Shown here one piece after another: positions 11,253 to 23,200 of a stretch of DNA of 64,000 nucleotides. Made by a program: the position numbers and the translations under genes. Source of the stretch: Archivesica marissinica (taxonomy: Eukaryota > Mollusca > Bivalvia > Venerida > Vesicomyidae); contig CM026387.1 of NCBI GenBank assembly GCA_014843695.1, positions 77,130,106 to 77,194,105 on the forward strand, read 5' to 3'. Position 1 is the stretch's first letter. Each line of letters starts with the position of its first letter. The notes beneath the pieces are model-generated. The model did no database searches, had not been told where the DNA came from, and worked only from the letters and a program-made list of their open reading frames with translations.

Positions 11253-14200
11253 TGTTGGCAACTGTAGGAGTTAGCCAGCATAGAAGTTCAGACATATGTT
11301 GGTAACTGTAGGAGTTAGCCAGCATAGAAGTTCAGACATATGTTAGTAACTGTAGGAGTTAGCCAGCATAGAAGTTCAGACATATGTTGGTAACTGTAGG
11401 AGTTAGCTAGCATAGAAGTTCAGACATATGTTGGTAACTGTAGGAGTTAGCCAGCATAGAAGTTCAGACATATGTTGGTAACTGTAGGAGTTAGCCAGCA
11501 TAGAAGTTCAGACATATGTTGGTAACTGTAGGAGTTAGCTAGCATAGAAGTTCAGACATATGTTGGTAACTGTAGGAGTTAGCCAGCATAGAAGTTCAGA
11601 CATATGTTGGTAACTGTAGGAGTTAGCCAGCATAGAAGTTCAGACATATGTTGGTAACTGTAGGAGTTAGCCAGCATAGAAGTTCAGACATATGTTGGTA
11701 ACTGTAGGAGTTAGCCAGCATAGAAGTTCAGACATATGTTGGTAACTGTAGGAGTTAGCCAGCATAGAAGTTCAGACATATGTTGGTAACTGTAGGAGTT
11801 AGCCAGCATAGAAGTTCAGACATATGTTGGTAACTGTAGGAGTTAGCCAGCATAGAAGTTCAGACATATGTTAGTAACTGTAGGAGTTAGCCAGCATAGA
11901 CGTTCAGACATATGTTGGTAACTGTAGGAGTTAGCCAGCATAGAAGGTCAGACATATGTTGGTAACTGTAGGAGTTAGCCAGCATAGAAGTTCAGACATA
12001 TGTTGGTAACTGTAGGAGTTAGCCAGCATATAAGTTCAGACATATGTTGGTAACTGTAGGAGTTAGCTAGCATAGAAGTTCAGACATATGTTGGTAACTG
12101 TAGGAGTTAGCCAGCATAGAAGTTCAGACATATGTTGGTAACTGTAGGAGTTAGCTAGTATAGAAGTTCAGACATATATTGGTAACTGTAGGAGTTAGCC
12201 AGCATAGCAGTTCAGGTATATGTTGGTAACTATAGGAGTTAGCCAGCATAGAAGTTCAGGTATATGTTGGTAACTGTAGGAGTTAGCCAGCATAGAAGTT
12301 CAGACATATGTTGGTAACTGTAGGAGTTAGCCAGCATAGAAGTTCAGACATATGTTGGTAACTGTAGGAGTTAGCCAGCATAGAAGTTCAGACATATGTT
12401 GGTAACTGTAGGAGTTAGCCAGCATAGAAGTTCAGACATATGTTGGTAACTGTAGGAGTTAGCCAGCATAGAAGTTCAGACATATGTTGGTAACTGTAGG
12501 AGTTAGCCAGCATAGAAGTTCAGACATATGTTGGTAACTGTAGGAGTTAGCCAGCATAGAAGTTCAGACATATGTTGGTAACTGTAGGAGTTAGCCAGCA
12601 TAGAAGTTCAGACATATGTTAGTAACTGTAGGAGTTAGCCAGCATATAAGTTCAGACATATGTTGGTAACTGTAGGAGTTAGCTAGCATAGAAGTTCAGA
12701 CATATGTTGGTAACTGTAGGAGTTAGCCAGCATAGAAGTTCAGACATATGTTGGTAACTGTAGGAGTTAGCCAGCATAGAAGTTCAGACATATGTTGATA
12801 ACTGTAGGAGTTAGCTAGCATAGAAGTTCAGACATATGTTGGTAACTGTAGGAGTTAGCTAGCATAGAAGTTCAGACATATGTTGGTAACTGTAGGAGTT
12901 AGCCAGCATATAAGTTCAGACATATGTTGGTAACTGTAGGAGTTAGCCAGCATAGATGTTCAGACATATGTTGGTAACTGTAGGAGTTAGCTAGCATAGA
13001 AGTTCAGACATATATTGGTAACTGTAGGAGTTAGCCAGCATAGCAGTTCAGGTATATGTTGGTAACTGTAGGAGTTAGCCAGCATAGAAGTTCAGACATA
13101 TGTTGGTAACTGTAGGAGTTAGCCAGCATAGAAGTTCAGGTATATGTTGGTAACTGTAGGAGTTAGCCAGCATAGAAGTTCAGACATATGTTGGTAACTG
13201 TAGGAGTTAGCCAGCATAGAAGTTCAGACATATGTTGGTAACTGTAGGAGTTAGCCAGCATATAAGTTCAGACATATGTTGGTAACTGTAGGAGTTAGCC
13301 AGCATAGAAGTTCAGTTATATGTTGGTAACTGTAGGAGTTAGCCAGCATAGAAGGTCAGACATATGTTGGTAACTAGGAGTTAGCCAGCATAGAAGTTCA
13401 GACATATGTTGGTAACTGTAGGAGTTAGCCAGCATATAAGTTCAGACATATGTTGGTAACTGTAGGAGTTAGCCAGCATAGAAGTTCAGACATATGTTGG
13501 TAACTGTAGGAGTTAGCTAGTATAGAAGTTCAGACATATGTTGGTAACTGTAGGAGTTAGCCAGCATAGAAGTTCAGGTATATGTTGGTAACTGTAGGAG
13601 TTAGCCAGCATAGAAGTTCAGGTATATGTTGGTAACTGTAGGAGTTAGCCAGCATAGAAGTTCAGACATATGTTGGTAACTGTAGGAGTTAGCCAGCATA
13701 GAAGTTCAGACATATGTTGGTAACTGTAGGAGTTAGCCAGCATAGAAGTTCAGACATATGTTGGTAACTGTAGGAGTTAGCCAGCATAGAAGTTCAGACA
13801 TATGTTGGTAACTGTAGGAGTTAGCCAGCATAGAAGTTCAGACATATGTTGGTAACTGTAGGAGTTAGCCAGCATAGAAGTTCAGACATATGTTGGTAAC
13901 TGTAGGAGTTAGCCAGCATAGAAGTTCAGACATATGTTGGTAACTGTAGGAGTTAGCCAGCATAGAAGTTCAGACATATGTTGGTAACTGTAGGAGTTAG
14001 CTAGCATAGAAGTTCAGACATATGTTGGTAACTGTAGGAGTTAGCCAGCATAGAAGTTCAGACATATGTTGGTAACTGTAGGAGTTAGCCAGCATAGAAG
14101 TTCAGACATATGTTGGTAACTGTAGGAGTTAGCCAGCATAGAAGTTCAGACATATGTTGTAACTGTAGGAGTTAGCAGCATAAGTTCAGAATATGTTGGT

Positions 14201-17052
14201 AACTGTAGGAGTTAGCCAGCATAGAAGTTCAGACATATGTTGGTAACTGTAGGAGTTAGCCAGCATATAAGTTCAGACATATGTTGGTAACTGTAGGAGT
14301 TAGCCAGCATAGATGTTCAAACATATGTTGGTAACTGTAGGAGTTAGCTAGCATAGAAGTTCAGACATATGTTGGTAACTGTAGGAGTTAACCAGCATAG
14401 AAGTTCAGGTATATGTTGGTAACTGTAGGAGTTAGCCAGCATAGAAGTTCAGACATATGTTGGTAACTGTAGGAGTTAGCCAGCATAGAAGTTCAGACAT
14501 ATGTTGGTAACTGTAGGAGTTAGCCAGCATAGACGTTCAGACATATGTTGGTAACTGTAGGAGTTAGCCAGCATAGAAGGTCAGACATATGTTGGTAACT
14601 GTAGGAGTTAGCCAGCATAGAAGTTCAGACATATGTTAGTAACTGTAGGAGTTAGCCAGCATATAAGTTCAGACATATGTTGGTAACTGTAGGAGTTAGC
14701 TAGCATAGAAGTTCAGACATATGTTGGTAACTGTACGAGTTAGCCAGCATAGAAGTTCAGACATATGTTGGTAACTGTAGGAGTTAGCAAGCATAGAAGT
14801 TCAGACATATGTTGATAACTGTAGGAGTTAGCTAGCATAGAAGTTCAGACATATGTTGGTAACTGTAGGAGTTAGCTAGCATAGAAGTTCAGACATATGT
14901 TGGTAACTGTAGGAGTTAGCCAGCATAGAAGTTCAGACATATGTTGGTAACTGTAGGAGTTAGCCAGCATAGAAGTTCAGACATATGTTGGTAACTGTAG
15001 GAGTTAGCCAGCATAGAAGTTCAGACATATGTTGGTAACTGTAGGAGTTAGCCAGCATATAAGTTCAGACATATGTTGGTAACTGTAGGAGTTAGCCAGC
15101 ATAGAAGTTCAGATATATGTTGGTAACTGTAGGAGTTAGCCAGCATATAAGTTCAGACATATGTTGGTAACTGTAGGAGTTAGCTAGCATAGAAGTTCAG
15201 ACATATGTTGGTAACTGTAGGAGTTAGCCAGCATATAAGTTCAGACATATGTTGGTAACTGTAGGAGTTAGCCAGCATAGAAGTTCAGGTATATGTTGGT
15301 AACTGTAGGAGTTAGCCAGCATATAAGTTCAGACATATGTTGGTAACTGTAGGAGTTAGCTAGCATATAAGTTCATACATATGTTGGTAACTGTAGGAGT
15401 TAGCCAGCATAGAAGTTCAGGTATATGTTGGTAACTGTAGGAGTTAGCCAGCATAGAAGTTCAGACATATGTTGGTAACTGTAGGAGTTAGCCAGCATAT
15501 AAGTTCAGACATATGTTGGTAACTGTAGGAGTTAGCCAGCCTAGAAGTTCAGTTATATGTTGGTAACTGTAGGAGTTAGCCAGCATAGAAGTTCAGACAT
15601 ATGTTGGTAACTGTAGGAGTTAGCCAGCATAGAAGTTCAGACATATGTTGGTAACTGTAGGAGTTAGCCAGCATAGAAGTTCAGACATATGTTGGTAACT
15701 GTAGGAGTTAGCCAGCATAGAAGTTCAGACATATGTTGGTAACTGTAGGAGTTAGCCAGCATATAAGTTCAGACATATGTTGGTAACTGTAGGAGTTAGC
15801 CAGCATATAAGTTCAGACATATGTTGGTAACTGTAGGAGTTAGCCAGCATAGAAGTTCAGATATATGTTGGTAACTGTAGGAGTTAGCCAGCATAGAAGT
15901 TCAGACAAATGTTGGTAACTGTAGGAGTTAGCCAGCATATAAGTTCAGACATATGTTGGTAACTGTAGGAGTTAGCTAGCATAGAAGTTCAGACATATGT
16001 TGGTAACTGTAGGAGTTAGCCAGCATATAAGTTCAGACATATGTTGGTAACTGTAGGAGTTAGCCAGCATAGAAGTTCAGGTATATGTTGGTAACTGTAG
16101 GAGTTAGCCAGCATATAAGTTCAGACATATGTTGGTAACTGTAGGAGTTAGCCAGCATAGAAGTTCAGGTATATGTTGGTAACTGTAGGAGTTAGCCAGC
16201 ATATAAGTTCAGACATATGTTGGTAACTGTAGGAGTTAGCTAGTATAGAAGTTCAGACATATGTTGGTAACTGTAGGAGTTAGCCAGCATATAAGTTCAT
16301 ACATATGTTGGTAACTGTAGGAGTTAGCCAGCATAGAAGTTCAGGTATATGTTGGTAACTGTAGGAGTTAGCCAGCATAGAAGTTCAGACATATGTTGGT
16401 AACTGTAGGAGTTAGTCAGCATAGAAGTTCAGACATATGTTGGTAACTGTAGGAGTTAGCCAGCATAGAAGTTCAGACATATGTTGGTAACTGTAGGAGT
16501 TACCCAGCATAGAAGTTCAGACATATGTTGGTAACTGTAGGAGTTAGCCAGCATAGAAGTTAGTTTAAACATTATTTATTTCAGTATTTGTACATGTAAT
16601 CAAGAAATGAACATTTTACATATAATTTAACAGCAGTAGACTGAAAGGGATTAGAACGAAAGAAAACTTATATAGTACTTCTCCCTAGCATAGAAGTTCA
16701 GACATATGTTGGTAACTGTAGGAGTTAGCTAGCATAGAAGTTCAGACATATGTTGGTAACTGTAGGAGTTAGCCAGCATAGAAGTTCAGACATATGTTGG
16801 TAACTGTAGGAGTTAGCTAGCATAGAAGTTCAGACATATGTTGGTAACTGTAGGAGTTAGCTAGCATAGAAGTTCAGACATATGTTGGTAACTGTAGGAG
16901 TTAGCCAGCATATAAGTTCAGACATATGTTGGTAACTGTAGGAGTTAGCCAGCATAGAAGTTCAGACATATGTTGGTAACTGTAGGAGTTAGCTAGCATA
17001 GAAGTTCAGACATATGTTGGTAACTGTAGGAGTTAGCTAGCATAGAAATTCA
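11253..17052. repeat. 44-bp satellite array, 5.8 kb, about 130 units
   Basis: Core words GTTGGTAACTGTAGGAGTTA and GCCAGCATAGAAGTTCAGAC. Variants (GCTAGC, ATATAAG, CAGGTATAT, GACGTTC, GAAGGTC) recur in shared order, for example the pair GACGTTC then GAAGGTC at 11895 and again near 14530. It is interrupted once at 16562-16686. Confidence 0.97.
16562..16686 (-). mobile_element. 125-bp retroposon fragment inserted in the 44-bp array
   Basis: It interrupts the array with AGCATAGAAGTT on both sides (16550-16561 and 16687-16698), as a retroposition duplication would. It contains GTTTAAACATTATTTATTTC and CAGTAGACTGAAAGGGATTA, shared with 31090-31175 and 46252-46345. Confidence 0.75.
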
Positions 17053-17339
17053 GACAGACTTATAGAGGTACCCACGTAATTATATTGTGGCTACTGTTAT
17101 ATTTCTATTGTTCTTGTAGCAACAAAAACTCAACAAAAGCCCCAAAGCAAGACAGAAAAATAAGATAGATGTATTTAGTGACTGTGTTATAGATTGTTCT
17201 CTATGATAAATAAATACCTGTGCGCATTACTTCGATAATCTGTCCATTCACGTGGGAGTGGATGTGGCTAGGCATGTCATCATATATAATATATGTAGGA
17301 AGAGACACAAGCGCACTTGACTACTACCATATGAACTCG

Positions 17340-17521
17340 ACGGTAGCTTCCATAGTTTATCGGTAGCTTCCATAGTTTATCGGTAGCTTCCATAGTTTAT
17401 CGGTAGCTTCCATAGTTTATCGGTAGCTTCCATAGTTTATCGGTAGCTTCCATAGTTTATCGGTAGCTTCCATAGTTTATCGGTAGCTTCCATAGTTTAT
17501 TGGTAGCTTCCATAGTTTATC
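17340..17521. repeat. 20-bp tandem repeat, 9 units
   Basis: Unit CGGTAGCTTCCATAGTTTAT, almost without change, so young. Confidence 0.97.
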
Positions 17522-18046
17522 GAGTAGTTCACCATCATGTCATGATGGACACATGTGGCATGAATGATTTGAAAATCCTTTAAAATAAATCCTTTGGTTG
17601 TCACATACAAGAAATTGCGGCTGGATAAACTCACCAACTATATCGGGCAATGCTATATTCCCCCCAAAACCCATTCTTCAAACAGTGGGGGACTAACAAC
17701 AAGTGTGACATAGCACACCATAAATACATACACACAGAGATAATGACATATTACATGAGATGTATTGTGCAATAGCAGGTCATCCATTTCATTGCTGTCC
17801 TTATTGCCTCTATTGACTTATTCATGATTATGTTTTGTCTTCAATAAAAATTAAATTGTAACTATAAAAACAACTTACTCAAATTAACTTCTAAACAAAT
17901 ATAAATTGTGTTTTAAGAATAGCAGATATCCATTCAGCCTTTCGTTCAAATGAATTGGAGAAAACAATCCATGGTAAGGCATGGGCATCAATACCTGTAT
18001 TTTATTTGACCCAAAATTCAATAGGGGGCCATTGATTAACAAGTTA

Positions 18047-18124
18047 ATGGAATGTTTCAAGCAACTTGACAGTATTCATAGAATGTGGAATGTTTCAAGC
18101 AACTTGACAGTATTCATAGAATGT
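18047..18124. repeat. 38-bp duplication
   Basis: GGAATGTTTCAAGCAACTTG begins at 18049 and 18087 with the following sequence kept. Confidence 0.88.
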
Positions 18125-18278
18125 ATCTACTGGCCAATAGAATTTTTCCTGCGGACTACCAACAGCTGTTTAATGCCACTTCTTAGTCACCTTCACTGTT
18201 GACATGATCTGATGTGACTGTGTCTGATAAAATGCTGCCAAATGTTGAGGAAATTTGCTTGCAAAATTCCACATTCCG

Positions 18279-18391
18279 CTTCTCTTTCACTTGTGGCGAT
18301 GGATTCCATCAGGAATGAGATCTCGAGAGTGATTAATATAAGTTGTAAGAACTTGTTTTACAATTGAGCTAAATAAAATTTGTATAAACTA
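18279..18391 (+). mobile_element. SINE, head A family, 3' fragment
   Basis: Only the body and tail remain: GATGGATTCCATCAGGAATG, GAGATCTCGAGAGTGATTAA and AGAACTTGTTTTACAATTG. Confidence 0.75.
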
Positions 18392-19858
18392 TGTACGAGA
18401 GGTGTCCCACTTGGGTTACAGAAATGGTTCACCTGTATGGGATGTGTCCCGCTTAGGCTCCAGAAATTGTTCACATCAATGAGAGATGTCACACATCAAT
18501 GAGAGATGTCACACATGGGCTCCAGAAATGGTTAATATATATGAGGTGTCTCACATGGGCTCCAGAAATGGTTCACATGTATGAGGTATCGCACATGGGC
18601 TCCAGAAATGGTTAACATGTATGAGGTGTGTCACCCTTGGGCTCCATAAATGGTCCACATGTATGAGAGATGTCCGCTAGGGCTCCAGAAATGGTTAACA
18701 TGTATGAGGTGTGTCGCCCTTGGGCTCCATAAATGGTCCACATGTATGAGAGATGTCCGCTTGGGCTCCATAAATGGTTCACATGTATGAGAGATGTCGC
18801 CCTTGGGCTCCATAAATGGTCCACATGTATGAGAGATGTCGCCCTTGGGCTCCATAAATGGTCCACATGTATGAGAGATGTCGCCCTTGGGCTCCATAAA
18901 TGGTTCACATGTATGAGAGATGTCGCCCTTGGGCTCCATAAATGGTCCACATGTATGAGAGATGTCCGCTTGGGCTCCATAAATGGTCCACATGTATGAG
19001 AGATGTCGCCCTTGGGCTCCATAAATGGTCCACATGTATGAGAGATGTCCGCTTGGGCTCCATAAATGGTTCACATGTATGAGAGATGTCCGCTTGGGCT
19101 CCATAAATGGTTCACATGTATGAGAGATGTCCGCTTGGGCTCCATAAATGGTTCACATGTATGAGAGATGTCCGCTTGGGCTCCATAAATGGTCCACATG
19201 TATGAGAGATGTCCGCTTGGGCTCCATAAATGGTTCACATGTATGAGAGATGTCCGCTTGGGCTCCATAAATGGTCCACATGTATGAGAGATGTCCGCTT
19301 GGGCTCCATAAATGGTCCACATGTATGAGAGATGTCCGCTTGGGCTCCATAAATGGTTCACATGTATGAGAGATGTCCGCTTGGGCTCCATAAATGGTCC
19401 ACATATATGAGAGATGTCCGCTTGGGCTCCATAAATGGTTCACATGTATGAGAGATGTCCGCTTGGGCTCCATAAATGGTTCACATGTATGAGAGATGTC
19501 CACTTGGGCTCCATAAATGGTTCACATGTATGAGAGATGTCCGCTTGGGCTCCATAAATGGTCCACATGTATGAGAGATGTCCGCTTGGGCTCCATAAAT
19601 GGTCCACATGTATGAGAGATGTCCGCTTGGGCTCCATAAATGGTTCACATGTATGAGAGATGTCCGCTTGGGCTCCATAAATGGTCCACATGTATGAGAG
19701 ATGTCCGCTTGGGCTCCATAAATGGTCCACATGTATGAGAGATGTCCGTTTGGGCTCCATAAATGGTTCACATGTATGAGAGATGTCCGCTTGGGCTCCA
19801 TAAATGGTTCACATGTATGAGAGATGTCCGCTTTGGCTCCATAAATAGTTCACATGTA
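18390..19858. repeat. 41-bp minisatellite, about 36 units
   Basis: Core words GGGCTCCATAAATGGTTCAC and ATGTATGAGAGATGTCCGCT. The left third is diverged (CAGAAATGG, GGTGTG). The right two thirds are near-identical, as if one edge is expanding. False frames arise on both strands. Confidence 0.96.
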
Positions 19859-20154
19859 TGACACTAAATACTACCTAGAAAGTCGACTTTTCACTCATGC
19901 AAACTGATGGTCAATAAAAACATCATTTATATTATGGCATCATTTAGTTATAGACCTGATTGGTCCCATCTCAACTTATTAGGGGTCCAAATGTATGATA
20001 TCTATGCTAATCCAACAAGTAGGGATTCTACATATGTAAGTATACAATGGCACATGCTAGATACATTGCTCCATATACATGAATAGTCATCAGTGGTAAA
20101 AATAGGTTTTAAAATATATTTCTGATCACATGACGAACTTCAATATCGCTGAGA
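19859..20154. other. 3' flank of CYB5R4
   Basis: About 300 bp between the 41-bp array and the gene end, AT-rich. It may hold further 3' UTR if the first AATAAA is not used. Confidence 0.4.
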
Positions 20155-20199
20155 CAGGTTTGTCAGGTTTGTCAGGTTTGTCAGGTTTGTCAGGTTTAT
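20155..20199. repeat. 9-bp tandem repeat, 5 units
   Basis: Unit CAGGTTTGT. It directly follows the candidate AATAAA of CYB5R4 in transcript order. Confidence 0.9.
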
Positions 20200-20200
20200 T
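20195..20200 (-). promoter_or_regulatory. candidate polyadenylation signal AATAAA
   Basis: AATAAA on the minus strand, 32 nt after the CYB5R4 stop codon. It is followed at once by five copies of a 9-bp repeat. The implied 3' UTR would be very short, and other AT-rich hexamers exist further on, so its use is inferred. Confidence 0.45.
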
Positions 20201-20231
20201 CGATGGTGGTCACACTTCGGGGACTCAAAGA

Positions 20232-20283
20232 TCAACCAAGGAAAGCATGCATTGACCCTTTATGGCCAAGTTCCTCAGCATAC
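20232..20283 (-). CDS. CYB5R4: CYB5R4 last exon n with stop
   Basis: 52 bp encoding YAEELGHKGSMHAFLG then TGA at 20234-20232. The acceptor is GTCTATTTCAG/GTATG. The end resembles the vertebrate C-terminus (short helix, then H-x-F). The 43-bp array begins only about 22 nt upstream of this acceptor in transcript order. Confidence 0.93.
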
Positions 20284-23200
20284 CTGAAATAGACAATTGA
20301 AATTTACTGTAACTCAAACTTGCTGTTACTGGATATATCTCATGGTATACTGTAACTCAAACTTGCTGTTACTGGATATATCTCATGGTATACTGTAACT
20401 CAAACTTGCTGTTACTGGATATATCTCATGGTATACTGTATCTCAAACTTGCTGTTACTGGATATATCTCATAGTATACTGTATCTCAAACTTGCTGTTA
20501 CTGGATATATCTCATGGTATACTGTATCTCAAACTTGCTGTTACTGGATATATCTCATGGTATACTGTAACTCAAACTTGCTGTTACTGGATATATCTCA
20601 TGGTATACTGTAACCCAAACTTGCTGTTACTGGATATATCTCATAGTATACTGTAACCCAAACTTGCTGTTACTGGATATATCTCATGGTATACTGTATC
20701 TCAAACTTGCTGTTACTGGATATATCTCATGGTATACTGTAACCCAAACTTGCTGTTACTGGATATATCTCATAGTATACTGTAACCCAAACTTGCTGTT
20801 ACTGGATATATCTCATAGTATACTGTAACCCAAACTTGCTGTTACTGGATATATCTCATAGTATACTGTAACCCAAACTTGCTGTTACTGGATATATCTC
20901 ATGGTATACTGTATCTCAAACTTGCTGTTACTGGATATATCTCATGGTATACTGTAACCCAAACTTGCTGTTACTGGATATATCTCATAGTATACTGTAT
21001 CTCAAACTTGCTGTTACTGGATATATCTCATGGTATACTGTATCTCAAACTTGCTGTTACTGGATATATCTCATGGTATACTGTATCTCAAACTTGCTGT
21101 TACTGGATATATCTCATAGTATACTGTATCTCAAACTTGCTGTTACTGGATATATCTCATGGTATACTGTATCTCAAACTTGCTGTTACTGGATATATCT
21201 CATGGTATACTGTATCTCAAACTTGCTGTTACTGGATATATCTCATGGTATACTGTAACCCAAACTTGCTGTTACTGGATATATCTCATAGTATACTGAA
21301 ATATCACATTGTGTGACTATAACAACACTCCTAAACACCTGCAATTTATAGATTGATACTGCATCGGTTTGCACATTTCATCCAGTTATTACATAGCTAC
21401 ATACATGCACAAACGTGTATACCAGCATAATGTACCCTACTTAGTGTAGGTGTAAAAGGCCTGGCATTCGAGCCTCACTGGAGCCATTACGATTGTGCCC
21501 TTAGGCAAGGTATTTAAACTCCATGCTGCCTCTTCTCTCTCCCTTGTGGCGATGGATTCCATCAGGAATGAAGTCTCGATAGTGATTAATATATTATGTT
21601 ATATTTCAGGTTTTACGCCTGCATCAGCACCATTTCGGGCTATATCGCCGGCGGGCAGTTGACCTAACAACACCTTTCCTGGGCAGGCTCCAACGGTTAA
21701 CCAGTACTTGGGTGCACCAACCTCCGTAAGAAACTGCCAACTTTTTCAGTGTTTAATATAAGTTGTGAGAATTTGTATCAACTAACCCAACATACACACA
21801 GTGTACGTTCAATGTATCAGATTGATAGTCCGTTTTCGGCAGCAGTGGCACATAAAAATATAGTGAATGCCTAACTGCATCAAAGAATTACTGCAGGGCC
21901 GAAGATACATGAAGATACAGGAGATATAGTCTCTCTGAGCTGCCTCACTTTATTCCTATCTTCAACTGAGGGAGTGTTCTCCAATAGAACATATAGAGGG
22001 CTGTTGTTTGAGTTGCCAAGCATCTTTGAAACTACCTAACACATCAAAAAGCCCTCCCTATGTTCAACGTCTAGCACAGCTCCGAGGTGGTGATGGAACA
22101 CAAGAAAACTATTGAATAACTTACTGTATCACAGACTTGGTGAAGGGCGTGGGTCCGCAAGCACAGATCAGCACTTTGCTCTGTTCATCCATGGCTGGCA
22201 TAAACTCCTTCATCATTTCCTTGTTAATTCTTCCATGGAGACCAGTCCACAAGTCACCAGCCTCTGACAAACACGTTGTACATGTAAACCTGTACAAAGC
22301 AAGCATTGCAATAATGTTTGTACAAGTATTCTCTACATCAGAATATTGGCTTCATGATTACCAATCAACATCTCATTTACCTTGAAAAGAACGGTTTATA
22401 TTTGCTTGTGTTTTATTGATACTCAAGAGGAATCAATATTTGCTATACAAGTATAACTGAGGCTGGGTTAGTTTAAACAATATTTTATTCAAGAATGGTA
22501 CATTGGTACAACATTTTGTTTGAAAATCGTAAAAACAATTTTTTTTTTAGGGAGAAGTGGGGCCCCCAGAGGGCGAAGTCAGGGTCACTAGGGCGACAAT
22601 TTCGCCCACATCGCCCTCTAGAATGATCCCTGTTACATAGTAACTTATTCGAATCCTTTTCCTTAAGGCTGGGTTGAGGTTAACCAGCAATACCATGCAT
22701 GACAAAACATTTTAAACTGAAAGTTCATCAACACTGTAATCAAAAGACGACATGCAGAGAATTATAGAAACCTATATATCTGAAAACATCAACACATTTA
22801 GATCTCCAGCTATTTAAAATTGAGTTGAATGAGATGATTGGCTAAGTAGGAAAATTGCATGCCAGTAACAACCGATCAGTGAGCTTGAACTCATCCTCAA
22901 CAGGTAATTGGTTGAAAAGAAAGCACTCAGACACTGAATATTTTTTCAACTTGCTCTGGCCAAACAGGCATTTTATACTTGGCCTGTGTCCATTTTATCA
23001 AACCGTCTTATAGGCGAGTGCATGGCAAATCCCACAGGTTTCAGGATCAAAGTGGGGGGGGTCGTCGAGATGCCTTATAGGCGAGTGCATGCCAAATCCC
23101 ACAGATTTCAGGACCAAAGTAGGGGGGGGGGTCGTCGAGATGCCTTATAGGCAAGTGCATGCCAAATCCCACAGGTTTCAGGACCAAAGTAGGGGGGGTC

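Larger units (their letters stand above)
17053..18278. other. unique sequence around two small tandem repeats
   Basis: Apart from the 20-bp and 38-bp repeats no coding or mobile feature is visible. The frame 17981-18202 spans the 38-bp duplication and is not conserved-looking. Confidence 0.5.

Noticed and set aside
18612..19801. Frames with repeated MEPK and HTC words
   Set aside because: Product of the 41-bp array, open in more than one frame.
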